A stretch of 64,000 bases of DNA, from contig JASJCY010000001.1 of assembly GCA_030065825.1 (NCBI GenBank), forward strand, positions 17,232 to 81,231, written 5' to 3'. Positions 26,380 through 35,619 of this stretch are shown here, piece by piece. The number at the start of each line of letters is the position of its first letter. Positions within the stretch are counted from its first letter, which is position 1. The translations under genes were made by a program, and so were the position numbers. The DNA comes from Nostocaceae cyanobacterium. Lineage in GTDB: Bacteria; Cyanobacteriota; Cyanobacteriia; Cyanobacteriales; Nostocaceae. The notes under the pieces were generated by a model. It did not search any database, was not told the origin of the DNA, and was given only the letters and a program-made list of their open reading frames with translations.

Positions 26380-27693
26380 ATGATAATTGTAGATAAAGCT
26401 TTGCAAGCAAGAGCAGAAGCAGGTAATCCTGTGAAAGTTGGGATGATTGGTGCTGGATTTATGGGTAGGGGAATTGCTAATCAAATTATCAATTCTGTCC
26501 CCGGTATGGAGTTAGTTGCTATCTCTAATCGTCAAATTGATGCTGCAAAACGTGCATATGCAGAAGCGGGAGTAGAAGAGGTTGAGAATGTCTCCACTGT
26601 CAGTGAATTAGAAGTAGCGATCGCTCAAGGTAAGTCTGCAATTACCGAAGATGCAATGTTACTTTGTCGCGCTGGGGGTATTGATGCACTGATTGAAGTT
26701 ACTGGTGCAGTGGAGTTCGGTGCAAGGGTGGTTATGGAAGCTATTGCTCACTGCAAACATGTAATCATGATGAATGCGGAACTCGACGGTACTATCGGTG
26801 CAATTCTGAAAGTATACGCTGATAAAGCTGGGGTTATCCTCACTGCTTGCGATGGGGATCAGCCAGGGGTGGAAATGAACCTCTACCGCTTTGTGAAAAG
26901 CATTGGCTTGACTCCCTTATTATGCGGCAATATTAAGGGATTGCAAGATCCTTACCGCAACCCTACTACCCAAGCAGCTTTTGCCCAACGTTGGGGTCAA
27001 AAAGCGCACATGGTCACTAGCTTTGCTGATGGTACGAAAATCTCTTTTGAGCAAGCAATCGTTGCTAATGCTACGGGGATGAAAGTGGCAAAGCGGGGGA
27101 TGCTGGGATATGACTTTAAGGGTCATGTGGATGAGATGACCACCATGTATGATCTAGAGCAACTCCAGGAATTAGGTGGTATCGTTGATTACGTCGTGGG
27201 AGCCAAACCGGGTCCAGGGGTATTTGTATTTGCTACCCATGATGACCCCAAACAACGCCATTATCTGAATTTGTATAAATTGGGTGAGGGTCCTCTGTAT
27301 AGTTTTTATACCCCTTACCATCTTTGTCACTTTGAAGTTCCTTTGTCTGTGGCTCGTGCAGTCCTTTTCCACGACTATGTTTTATCACCTTTAGGTGCTC
27401 CTGTAGTGGATGTGGTTGCTACCGCTAAAACTGACCTTAAGGCTGGAGATACTATCGACCCCATAGGCTATTACATGACCTATGGACAGTGTGAAAATTC
27501 AGACATTGTCAATCAGCAGAATCTTTTACCGATGGGTTTAGCTGAAGGATGCCGTCTCAAGACAGATATTCCCAAGGATAGAGTCTTGACTTACGAGGAT
27601 GTGGAATTACCTGAAGGCAGACTTTGCGACAAACTGCGCATGGAGCAAAATGCATATTTTTATTCCGTAAAAACTCTTGCGGCAGTTGTATAA
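26380..27693 (+). CDS. NAD(P)-dependent oxidoreductase with SAF domain
   Basis: A 437-residue protein. The N-terminal Rossmann fold has GMIGAGFMGRG at residues 20-30. The middle resembles homoserine-dehydrogenase-like enzymes (EVTGAVEFGARVVMEAI, LTACDGDQPGVEMN). The C terminus (about 350-437) is a SAF-type module (DLKAGDTIDPIGYY, MGLAEGCRLKTDIPKD). AAAGGAAC lies ten bases before the ATG. A gene of this type occupies the same position in the Anabaena HEP island as I recall it. It probably reduces or oxidises a sugar intermediate, but the substrate is unknown. Confidence 0.88.
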   Translation: MIIVDKALQARAEAGNPVKVGMIGAGFMGRGIANQIINSVPGMELVAISNRQIDAAKRAYAEAGVEEVENVSTVSELEVAIAQGKSAITEDAMLLCRAGGIDALIEVTGAVEFGARVVMEAIAHCKHVIMMNAELDGTIGAILKVYADKAGVILTACDGDQPGVEMNLYRFVKSIGLTPLLCGNIKGLQDPYRNPTTQAAFAQRWGQKAHMVTSFADGTKISFEQAIVANATGMKVAKRGMLGYDFKGHVDEMTTMYDLEQLQELGGIVDYVVGAKPGPGVFVFATHDDPKQRHYLNLYKLGEGPLYSFYTPYHLCHFEVPLSVARAVLFHDYVLSPLGAPVVDVVATAKTDLKAGDTIDPIGYYMTYGQCENSDIVNQQNLLPMGLAEGCRLKTDIPKDRVLTYEDVELPEGRLCDKLRMEQNAYFYSVKTLAAVV

Positions 27694-27888
27694 AGTATTT
27701 GATTTATTGAGTAAATCAGGGAATAGGGAATAGGGAATAGGGAGTGGGGAATAGGGAACGGGGAACGGGGAATAGGGAACGGGGAATAGGGAATAGGGTA
27801 AGAAGAAGCAAGTGTTTGTTTCATTAGACCTTTGGCAAAAATAAGAGCCTATTTTGTCAATTCTTGTCTCTATTGCCTATTGCCTATT

Positions 27889-27981
27889 AGACATCTGGTG
27901 AAAAAGAATGTTCCAGACGTAAAATTTTACGTCTGGAAGAAGGGTTGTAGCTGACGCATATTTAATTTCGACCAGATGTCT
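27889..27981. mobile_element. 93-bp hairpin element, copy A
   Basis: Terminal inverted repeats AGACATCTGGT / ACCAGATGTCT match perfectly. A central palindrome, TTCCAGACGT-AAAATTTT-ACGTCTGGAA, is followed by AGGGTTGTAGCTGACGCATA. There are relatives at 28017, 51459 and 52079. It is a non-coding element, MITE-like or an extragenic hairpin. Confidence 0.8.
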
Positions 27982-28016
27982 ATTGCCTATTCTTTGACTT
28001 CTGCAAAAAGTCTATT

Positions 28017-28105
28017 AGACATCTCCGGAAAAGAATGTAGAGACGTAAAATTTTACGTCTCTACAAGGGTTGTAGCTGACGCATATTTAATTTTCGGAGA
28101 GGTCT
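28017..28105. mobile_element. 89-bp hairpin element, copy B
   Basis: Same layout as copy A, but the central palindrome is TGTAGAGACGT-AAAATTTT-ACGTCTCTACA and the ends are AGACATCTCCG / CGGAGAGGTCT. The stem bases differ from copy A on both arms together, so pairing is preserved. The AGGGTTGTAGCTGACGCATA portion is identical. Confidence 0.8.
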
Positions 28106-28156
28106 ATTCGTGGGGGGTTTAATAATGCGTGACTTTTATAGTTAGAAATAGAAATT

Positions 28157-29257
28157 ATGAAAATTGCTTTAGTACATGATTACTTAACCCAAAAAGGAGG
28201 AGCAGAGCGGGTATTTGAATTACTTTGTAAGCGCTACCCAGAAGCAGATATTTTTACTTCTTTGTACAATCCAACACAAACTATTGAGTTGGGAGAGCGT
28301 ATAGTTAACACAACATTTTTGCAGAAAATTCCGGGTGCAACAAAATATTTTCGATTGATGGCTCCATTATATTTTCCTGCATTTCGTGCCCTGAATTTGC
28401 AAGAATATGATGTGATTATCAGTAGCAGTACTAGCTTTGCCAAAGCGGTAAGAAAAAAGCCAGAAGCACGCCATATTTGCTTTTGTCATAATGTTACTCG
28501 TTTTTTGTGGGATACGGACAATTATTTACGGGAGTACACAGATTATAAATATTTTTCTACCTTAATAAATAAAATATTTCAATTTATGAGAAAGGTAGAT
28601 TTAAAATATGCCCAGGAACCTGACATTTACGTTGCTAATTCGAGGGTTGTAGCTAAACGAATTGAAAATATTTATGGTAAAGATGCCATTGTGATTAACT
28701 TTCCCATTGATACTAGTAAGTTTATTTATTCAGACCAAAAAGAAGAATTCTATCTAGCAGCAGCGCGGATGATTAGCTATAAACGCCTTGATGTTATTGT
28801 TGAAGCTTTTAATTGGCTAGGATGGCGGTTATTAATTTTAGGTAATGGTCCAGAAAACGAACGTTTACAGTCTCATTCTTTAGCAAATGTTCAATTTTTG
28901 GGACACATTACTGATAAAGAACGTATGCAGTTATTTGCCAAGGCTAAATCAGTAATTGTGGCAGCATTGGAGGATTATGGATTAGTTCCTATAGAGGCTA
29001 ATGCTAGTGGTACACCGGTAATTTCTTATGGAGCCGGAGGAGTTTTAGATACTCAAATACCAGGGAGAACTGGAGTCTTTTTTAATCGACAAACTCCCGA
29101 TGCATTGCAAGCTGCATTATTAGAAGGAAATGCGATTAATTGGAATTACACTCATATTCGTAATCATGCGGTAAATAATTTTTCTGAAGAAGTTTTCTTC
29201 CATAAAGTCGAGCAAGTTATCGAACAAGCCTGTAGCAGAGGGCAATCATTAAATTAA
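28157..29257 (+). CDS. family 4 glycosyltransferase
   Basis: A 366-residue GT-B fold enzyme. KIALVHDYLTQKGGAERVFELL opens the N domain. The C domain has AAARMISYKRLDVIVEAF (donor-site Arg/Lys) and the ALEDYGLVPIEANASGTPVISYGAGG segment with the E-x7-E pattern. It should add a sugar to a lipid-linked oligosaccharide at the cytoplasmic face. It lies 25 bp upstream of the Wzc-like gene, and they probably form one transcript. Confidence 0.92.
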   Translation: MKIALVHDYLTQKGGAERVFELLCKRYPEADIFTSLYNPTQTIELGERIVNTTFLQKIPGATKYFRLMAPLYFPAFRALNLQEYDVIISSSTSFAKAVRKKPEARHICFCHNVTRFLWDTDNYLREYTDYKYFSTLINKIFQFMRKVDLKYAQEPDIYVANSRVVAKRIENIYGKDAIVINFPIDTSKFIYSDQKEEFYLAAARMISYKRLDVIVEAFNWLGWRLLILGNGPENERLQSHSLANVQFLGHITDKERMQLFAKAKSVIVAALEDYGLVPIEANASGTPVISYGAGGVLDTQIPGRTGVFFNRQTPDALQAALLEGNAINWNYTHIRNHAVNNFSEEVFFHKVEQVIEQACSRGQSLN

Positions 29258-29281
29258 TTTGTTACACGAAGGATAAGAAAA

Positions 29282-31519
29282 GTGGTTCAAAACAGTCTCA
29301 ATCCTAATGCCAATCCAGTTGCAGAAACAGAACCTGGTTACGGAGAATTGTTTGCAGTTTTAATCCGCAGGTTTCCTTGGTTCTTAGGTATATTTATTAT
29401 TTCTATTGTTGTTGCAGGGGTAATAACTATTAAGACTAAGTCTACTTATAAAAGCTCAATGCAATTGTTAGTAGAACCTAATTATCAAGGCAAGGTAGAA
29501 AGGGGAGGGGTGCCTAATGAGGCTAAAAATGAGTTTACTGACCCTTATTTTGTAGTTGATACAGCTACCCAATTAAACCTGATGCGGACTTCTGGACTTT
29601 TGCAACAGGCGATTAAAAAGCTAAAATCTGATTATCCAGATTTAAAATTAGAGAAGCTCCGACGCTCTTTATCTTTAACTCAAATTAAAGACAAAGAAGA
29701 TAATATTGCTACTAAAATATTTGAAGTAGAATATACTAGCACAGACCCAGTTAAGACACAAAAAGTCCTACAAGCTATTCGGGAAGTATACATACAATAC
29801 AATAAAAAACAGCAGGAAGAACGTTTAAAAAAGGGTCTGAAAGTAATTAGAGAACAACTGAAACAGGTAAGTGATGAAGTTACCACTGCTGAAGGAAATT
29901 TGCAAAGATTTCGCAGAAACCAAAATTTAATTGATCCAGAATCCCAAGCACAAGCACTGGAGAAAGCGTTTAATAATTTGCAACAACAACGACGCTCTAC
30001 CTTAGCTGAATATCAGGAAACTATAGCTCGTTATAACTCTTTACAAAAACAACTCAAGCGTAGTCCTCAAAATGCTCTGGTTTCTTCTCGTCTGAGTCAA
30101 TCTTCTCGTTATCAATCCTTACTCAATGAAATTCAAAAAACAGAGTTAGCTATATCCCAAGAACGTCTGCGTTTTACAGATGAGACACCGCAAGTGCAAA
30201 AACTCATCGCTCAACGTAATAGCCAAATGGAATTATTACAACAGGAGGTGGGACGAACTTTAGGGAGAAAATCAGCAAATAACAATGGTTCAAATTCAAT
30301 TCTTTTACAACAAGGACAGTTAGGTCAAATTGATATTAATCTTGCTAGTCAATTGGTAGAAACCCAAACACATTTATTGGCTTTAAGAGCTCGCGATCAC
30401 AGTTTGGCAGAGAAAGAGCAACAAATGCAGTCAAAAATTAAACGTTTCCCTCTAATTTTGGCTGAATATAATCGTTTACAACCGCAGATACAATTAGGTA
30501 GAAACAGATTGCAGCAGTTGTTAAAAGCTGAACAAGAACTAAGACAAGAACTCTCTAAGGGAGGATTTGATTGGCAAGTTGTGGAGGAACCTTTACTGGG
30601 TATAAAAGTAGGTCCAAAACCCAAACAGAACCTGTTATTGGGAGCAGTGGTAGGGTTAATGCTGGGAGCGATTTCTGCTTTTGTGCGGGAATCTTCTGAT
30701 GATGCTGTTCGTACCACTGCGGAGTTAGAAAAGCAGGTTCCTTTGCCATTAATAGGAACAACTCCCAAGTTACCAGCTGCCAAAACAACAGAATTGATCG
30801 ATTTACCTTTTGGTAAACCAGAATTCCTGTCTCCGTGGACAATTCAAATTTTGCAATCTCCAGCGCGTTGGGAATCTCTAGATATGATTTTTAAGAATAT
30901 CGAATTGATGAGTGAGGTTTCTAGCTTAAAATCTTTGATGGTTACCTCTGCAATACCTGATGAAGGTAAATCATCTATGGCATTTGGATTAGCAATGAGT
31001 GCTGCACGTTTGCATAAAAAAGTACTGTTAATCGATGCCAATTTAAGGGAACCTAGTCTGCATCTCCAGGTAAATATTCCTAACGAACATGGACTTTCAT
31101 CTCTGCTTACAACTGATGTTTCTTTACCCAATCAGATTGGGATTCAATCTCCACAATCATCATATATCGATATTTTAACTGCTGGACCTATTCCTGCTGA
31201 TCCGGCAAATTTGTTAAGTTCCCCCCGTATGGCACAATTGATGGCAACATTTGAAGAAAACTATGATTTAGTTATTCTTGATGCTCCTCCAGTCTTAGGG
31301 TTAGTAGATGCTATGCTTACCGCTTCTTCTTGTCGGAGTGTGGTTATGGTTGCCAGTATTGGTAGAGTAACTCGAACCCAGCTTGCTCAAGCTACAGCTA
31401 TGCTTAGTAGGTTAAACTTAATTGGTGTAGTAGCAAATGGAGTTTCTAACTCTACATATAGCTATGTACCATATGCTAAGCAAAATCGATTGGCACTGCA
31501 ACCAGCTATGGAAAAATAA
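29282..31519 (+). CDS. Wzc-like polysaccharide co-polymerase / BY-kinase
   Basis: A GTG start at 29282 has AAGGA eight bases upstream. The 745 residues comprise a Wzz domain with a first membrane span (about 33-53), a long coiled-coil periplasmic part (about 180-430), a second span (about 448-466) and a cytosolic tyrosine-kinase-type ATPase (about 530-735). The ATPase has a Walker A variant TSAIPDEGKSS, A' LLIDANLREP and B LVILDAPPVLG. The C terminus keeps three tyrosines in STYSYVPY but no long Tyr cluster. Such proteins set chain length and drive polymer export. Order before hepC and hepA agrees with HEP synthesis. Confidence 0.92.
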   Translation: MVQNSLNPNANPVAETEPGYGELFAVLIRRFPWFLGIFIISIVVAGVITIKTKSTYKSSMQLLVEPNYQGKVERGGVPNEAKNEFTDPYFVVDTATQLNLMRTSGLLQQAIKKLKSDYPDLKLEKLRRSLSLTQIKDKEDNIATKIFEVEYTSTDPVKTQKVLQAIREVYIQYNKKQQEERLKKGLKVIREQLKQVSDEVTTAEGNLQRFRRNQNLIDPESQAQALEKAFNNLQQQRRSTLAEYQETIARYNSLQKQLKRSPQNALVSSRLSQSSRYQSLLNEIQKTELAISQERLRFTDETPQVQKLIAQRNSQMELLQQEVGRTLGRKSANNNGSNSILLQQGQLGQIDINLASQLVETQTHLLALRARDHSLAEKEQQMQSKIKRFPLILAEYNRLQPQIQLGRNRLQQLLKAEQELRQELSKGGFDWQVVEEPLLGIKVGPKPKQNLLLGAVVGLMLGAISAFVRESSDDAVRTTAELEKQVPLPLIGTTPKLPAAKTTELIDLPFGKPEFLSPWTIQILQSPARWESLDMIFKNIELMSEVSSLKSLMVTSAIPDEGKSSMAFGLAMSAARLHKKVLLIDANLREPSLHLQVNIPNEHGLSSLLTTDVSLPNQIGIQSPQSSYIDILTAGPIPADPANLLSSPRMAQLMATFEENYDLVILDAPPVLGLVDAMLTASSCRSVVMVASIGRVTRTQLAQATAMLSRLNLIGVVANGVSNSTYSYVPYAKQNRLALQPAMEK

Positions 31520-32319
31520 CTCATGTTCCCAAGGGTAAAATGGGCAGTGTCTACCCTATTAATTAATCAAAAAATCTAAATAAAAGTAAGGTGGGCACTG
31601 CCCATCCTACTGATTTATATGGAATCAATTTCGGGATAATATTGTATAGATAGAAATCATATTTGATTTTTTCAAAAATGCGTAGGGTGTGTTGCGCAAA
31701 GGGCAACACACCAAAATAGAGATGAGTGAGTGGGCAGTGCCTACCCTATTGATTTATATGAAATAAATTTCGGGATAATATTGTATATATTAATATGAGT
31801 GGGGTAGGCATCTTGCCTGGTTGGTGAAATATAGAAAATGGGCAGGGATGCGCGTTCCACAAACCAAGATACTCATCGCACAAAACTATCAAAATTATCC
31901 CGCATTTATGCAACGGCAGGAATCATATTTTATTTTTTATTAAAAATGTTTGTTGTATTGATTGTTGCTATTTTGGGGTAACAAAAAATATTTTATCTAA
32001 GCTTGATAAATATCGAAAGATATGTTTTTTTGCTTAAAGATTTTGTGAAGATTAGATATAGTTCATGTCTATATTTACAACTTATTATAATCTATAAATT
32101 AACCCTACATAAAAACCGGGTAATAATTTCAAATCCCGGTGTTTTAGGTATTGTAGAGTTAAAAAATAACGGTATCTTTTCTCAACAAGTAAGTTATATT
32201 ACCGTTAATTTTATGTCTTATATACTCTACTTTTTGGTGCGAAAAGACAAAGTCATATATAAATGGCGTTCACAGCCTTTGATATAAGGTCAACAACCCT
32301 GTACTAATTCATAACAAAT
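31520..32319. other. 800-bp spacer upstream of hepC
   Basis: A direct repeat occurs at 31611-31650 and 31750-31790 (GGGCAGTGYCTACCCTATT...TTTCGGGATAATATTGTATA). A GTGGGGTAGGCATCTTGCCT segment at 31799 is repeated inverted near 49440-49465. After 31900 the sequence is AT-rich. An open frame near 32003-32287 has no recognisable domain and weak start context, so it is not called. The developmental promoter of hepC would be expected in the last 300 bases. Confidence 0.5.
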
Positions 32320-33138
32320 ATGACCTCCTCAATAATTACGACTCTACAGAATTACTACACTGTCAATCAGCAAAACCAAGATACTCAAAAACGATACTAC
32401 ACGCTTTTATGGCGAAGGGGTCAACTATTAGTAAAGCCTGTAGAAAAATGTAAACAGCCATATTTATATGTACTGAATGAACAAGAATCTTTAGTAAAAT
32501 GTTTACAACATTCTCCAGTTAATTTGGTACGTATAGATCCAAAGTTAGGTGAGGCAAAGGTAAGATTTTGGGCAGATAGCTGCAAACAAGCTTATAAACC
32601 AATATACTTACGTATTCCTGTTGATAAGAATATACCAAAAACCCATGGTCTATTGTTACTAAGGTGGTTAAAAAGGTTAACTGAGTGGTTGACAGCTTTA
32701 ATATTAATGCTAATATTTAGTCCATTAATGCTAGGACTAATTTTACTGATTCAACTTGATTCTCCAGAGTCACTTTTTTCCCGTGAGTGGCATGTTGGAG
32801 AACGGGGTAAACTGTTTCGTAAGTTTCAATTTTGCATCACCCCAGTCAACAAAACAAATCTTGGATACCACAGAAGCAGAATCATGGTTTTACAACCTTG
32901 GATAACTAAGTACGGTTTAGAAAAACTGCCACAGTTATTAAATGTTTTGCGTGGTGAGATGAGTTTGTTTGGACCTCATTGTTGGTGTTTGCAATCAGCA
33001 GTCAGACTTTCTCCAGAAAAACAAAGACAGTTAAATAAATTACCAGGAATTATAGGTTTATGGCAGTTTAAAGCACAGTCAGAAATTCTATCTTTAGATA
33101 ACCAGAATCTGACAACATTTATCCCTAGTAAGCAGTAA
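32320..33138 (+). CDS. hepC: HepC-like polyprenyl-phosphate sugar transferase
   Basis: A 272-residue bacterial sugar transferase of the WcaJ/WbaP type, which loads the first sugar phosphate on undecaprenyl phosphate. A variable N domain is followed by a hydrophobic hairpin (about 122-145, LTALILMLIFSPLMLGLILL) and the cytosolic catalytic part (GKLFRKFQF, GLEKLPQLLNVLRGEMSLFGP). The usual GP-R-P motif reads GPHCWC here, a departure from WcaJ. The HepC identity rests on its place directly before the HepA-type ABC gene. Confidence 0.82.
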   Translation: MTSSIITTLQNYYTVNQQNQDTQKRYYTLLWRRGQLLVKPVEKCKQPYLYVLNEQESLVKCLQHSPVNLVRIDPKLGEAKVRFWADSCKQAYKPIYLRIPVDKNIPKTHGLLLLRWLKRLTEWLTALILMLIFSPLMLGLILLIQLDSPESLFSREWHVGERGKLFRKFQFCITPVNKTNLGYHRSRIMVLQPWITKYGLEKLPQLLNVLRGEMSLFGPHCWCLQSAVRLSPEKQRQLNKLPGIIGLWQFKAQSEILSLDNQNLTTFIPSKQ

Positions 33139-33234
33139 ATTATTTTTTATACGTCGCCTTACATTCCAAAAAAATACATGCGAATTATGTCAAGCGGCGT
33201 ATATATTTTGTCAAAATTGTATAAACAAAATCCC

Positions 33235-35085
33235 ATGGATATCAAGCTTTCTCAACCACTGCCAAATATCTTTAAGAATCTAATCAAGACTACTAGATTT
33301 TGGCAAAACAATTCTTTAATTCTGCGAGAGTTTCAACATTTTCCTAAGATAACTATTTATGCCTTACTTTTTTCAGTTTTAGCTGCTGCGTTTGAAGGAG
33401 TGAGTATTGGATTACTACTTCCTTTTTTGCAAAAATTGACTACTCCCAATGCAGCACCGTTTAAAATTGGCTTAGAATGGTTTGATGTTTGGATTTTGGG
33501 AATTAATGCATCCCCTGTTAGTCGTCTATATCGTATTTCTATTCTGATTTTATTTACTACTTGGATTCGTGCAGGATTTAACTATCTGGCACAATTAAAT
33601 ACTGAATTAGCTCAACTTCATCTTGGCGATCGCTTACGCAAGCAGATATTTGAGCAGTTACAATCTTTGCCCATTAGTTATTTTAATAAAAATCGTTCTA
33701 GTGAAATAGTTAATACGTTAACTACGGAAATTGAGCGCATCAGACAGGGTTTTAGCGGTGCGTCTTTTCTGCTGACAAGAGGTTTGACTATTTTAGTTTA
33801 CCTTGTTTCTATGGTTGTAATTTCATGGCAATTAACAATTATTTCTGTATTGTTATTTTCACTGTTAGGTGTGGGTTTCAAAACCCTGAATGCCAAAATT
33901 AGAGAAAAAAGTTTTGGTATGTCAACTGCTAACGGTCAGTTTACATCTACAGCGATGGAATTTCTTCAGGGAATTCGCACAGTTCATGCATTTTCTACTC
34001 AAGATTTTGAGCGTCAACGTTATTATAATAAGAGTGAAAATGTAGTTGCTGCTTCCAAAAAAGTTGCTTTAACTTGGACTTTAATTAAGCCATTTGCGGA
34101 AGGGGTAGCTACTACCGTTCTTGTCAGCATGATTATTTTAGCTTTTAGTAGATATGTAATTCATGGTCATCTCCAAGTTGCTTCTTTGCTAACATTTTTC
34201 TTTGTCTTATTCCGCTTAGTGCCGATTATGCAAGATGTGAATGGTACTATGGCATTTATTAGCACTCTCCAAGGTTCAGCAGAAAATATTAAGGAACTGA
34301 TTCGCAAAGACAATAAAACTTATTTTCAAAACGGTAAAATTGAGTTTCAGAGTTTAGAAAGGTCTATTGATTTAGTCTCAGTAGATTTTGCTTATGAACC
34401 AAGCCATCGAGTTTTACATGATATTACCCTTACCATTGAAAAAGGAAAAATGACGGCTTTAGTGGGGGGAACTGGTGCAGGTAAAACCACTCTTGCAGAT
34501 TTAATTCCTCGATTTTATGACGCTACCCAAGGAAGTATTTTAATCGATGGTGTGGATGTACGGGCATTTGAAATTGCTTCTTTGCGTCGCAAAATAGCTG
34601 TGGTTAGTCAGGATAGTTTTATTTTCAATACTTCTGTTTGGAATAATATTGCCTATGGTACATCAGAAGCAAAATTAGAAGAAATTAAAGAAGCAGCATG
34701 TTTAGCAAATGCACTTGAATTTATTCTGGAAATGCCAGAAGGTTTTGATACAAAATTAGGGGATCGTGGAGTATGTTTATCAGGAGGACAAAGACAAAGA
34801 ATTGCTATTGCTCGTGCTTTATTACGTAACCCAGAAATTTTGATTTTAGATGAGGCTACTAGTGCTTTAGATTCTGTTACGGAGCGATTAATTCAAGAGT
34901 CTTTAGAAAAGCTAGCAGTGGGTAGAACTGTAATTGCTATTGCTCACCGTCTTTCTACAATTTCTAAAGCCGATAAAGTTGTAGTTCTCGAACATGGAAA
35001 AATTGTAGAACAAGGTGATTATCAAGAATTACTGATGCAAAAAGGCAAACTTTGGGAATATCATAAAGCCCAATATGAACTGTAA
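33235..35085 (+). CDS. hepA: HepA-like ABC exporter of heterocyst envelope polysaccharide
   Basis: A fused membrane-ATPase exporter, 616 residues from the ATG at 33235. An upstream in-frame ATG at 33178 adds 19 residues and neither has a clear ribosome site, but the shorter form is near the length of known HepA. Six membrane spans occupy about 40-330. The ATPase has Walker A TGAGKTTLAD (Lys417), signature LSGGQRQRIAIARA, Walker B ILILDEATSALD and the H-loop His in IAHRLST. In Anabaena, hepA mutants lack the envelope polysaccharide layer. It should flip or export the lipid-linked unit. Confidence 0.9.
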   Translation: MDIKLSQPLPNIFKNLIKTTRFWQNNSLILREFQHFPKITIYALLFSVLAAAFEGVSIGLLLPFLQKLTTPNAAPFKIGLEWFDVWILGINASPVSRLYRISILILFTTWIRAGFNYLAQLNTELAQLHLGDRLRKQIFEQLQSLPISYFNKNRSSEIVNTLTTEIERIRQGFSGASFLLTRGLTILVYLVSMVVISWQLTIISVLLFSLLGVGFKTLNAKIREKSFGMSTANGQFTSTAMEFLQGIRTVHAFSTQDFERQRYYNKSENVVAASKKVALTWTLIKPFAEGVATTVLVSMIILAFSRYVIHGHLQVASLLTFFFVLFRLVPIMQDVNGTMAFISTLQGSAENIKELIRKDNKTYFQNGKIEFQSLERSIDLVSVDFAYEPSHRVLHDITLTIEKGKMTALVGGTGAGKTTLADLIPRFYDATQGSILIDGVDVRAFEIASLRRKIAVVSQDSFIFNTSVWNNIAYGTSEAKLEEIKEAACLANALEFILEMPEGFDTKLGDRGVCLSGGQRQRIAIARALLRNPEILILDEATSALDSVTERLIQESLEKLAVGRTVIAIAHRLSTISKADKVVVLEHGKIVEQGDYQELLMQKGKLWEYHKAQYEL

Positions 35086-35619
35086 ATTGGTAATTGGTAA
35101 TGGGTAATTGGTAATTGGTAATTGGTAATTGGTAATTGGTAATTGGTAATTGGTAATTGGTAATTGGTAATGGGTAATGGGTAATTGGTAATTGGTAATA
35201 AATAACCTGTTAAAACTCTAAGAGGATGTTTGAAAAGTATTATTTTAACATCACAACCCTAAAAACCTAACCCCTTCCCTAGTAGGGAAGGGGAACATAA
35301 AAATAGGGGTTTCAAAGTCTGTTTCCTCCTAGGAGAGAGATAAGAAGTGAGGTTTTTTCGTAAAGCTTTAGACTTGACAAACAACCTCTAAGAGGATGTT
35401 TATAAAATAAATAAAAACTGAGAGTCCAGAAACCGGGTTTCTTTTGGCATACATACTCAAATTCTCGGTTCTCCACCTATAAAAACCCGGTTTCTAATCT
35501 CCATGGTTGCCCTTAAATGGTGCAATATATGATGATTTTACCTTTACCAAAACACAGCACTCCAACTTGATAAATAATTAGCCAGACTTGATATAATTCA
35601 TAGGGATAACTGAAACAAT
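35086..35619. other. repeat-rich spacer after hepA
   Basis: A GGTAATT/GGTAATG heptamer array (35091-35198) is followed by an AAGAGGATGTTT direct repeat (35220 and 35391) and a paired AAACCGGGTTTC / AAACCCGGTTTC hairpin (35431 and 35485). GCCAGACTTGATAT near 35580 also recurs near 22560. No gene was recognised. Confidence 0.6.

Larger units (their letters stand above)
27694..28156. other. repeat-filled spacer
   Basis: It holds GGGAATA heptamers (27717-27800), two copies of the AGACATCTGGT hairpin element (27889-27981 and 28017-28105, listed separately) and fragments of CTATTGCCTATT. No gene was recognised. The promoter for the following glycosyltransferase, if any, would lie in 28106-28156. 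Confidence 0.6.

Noticed and set aside
32003..32287. 94-codon frame upstream of hepC
   Set aside because: TTG start without a ribosome site, no domain, and it lies in the AT-rich probable promoter region.
33178..33234. Longer start for hepA
   Set aside because: It adds 19 residues with no ribosome site. The ATG at 33235 gives a length near known HepA. Not excluded.
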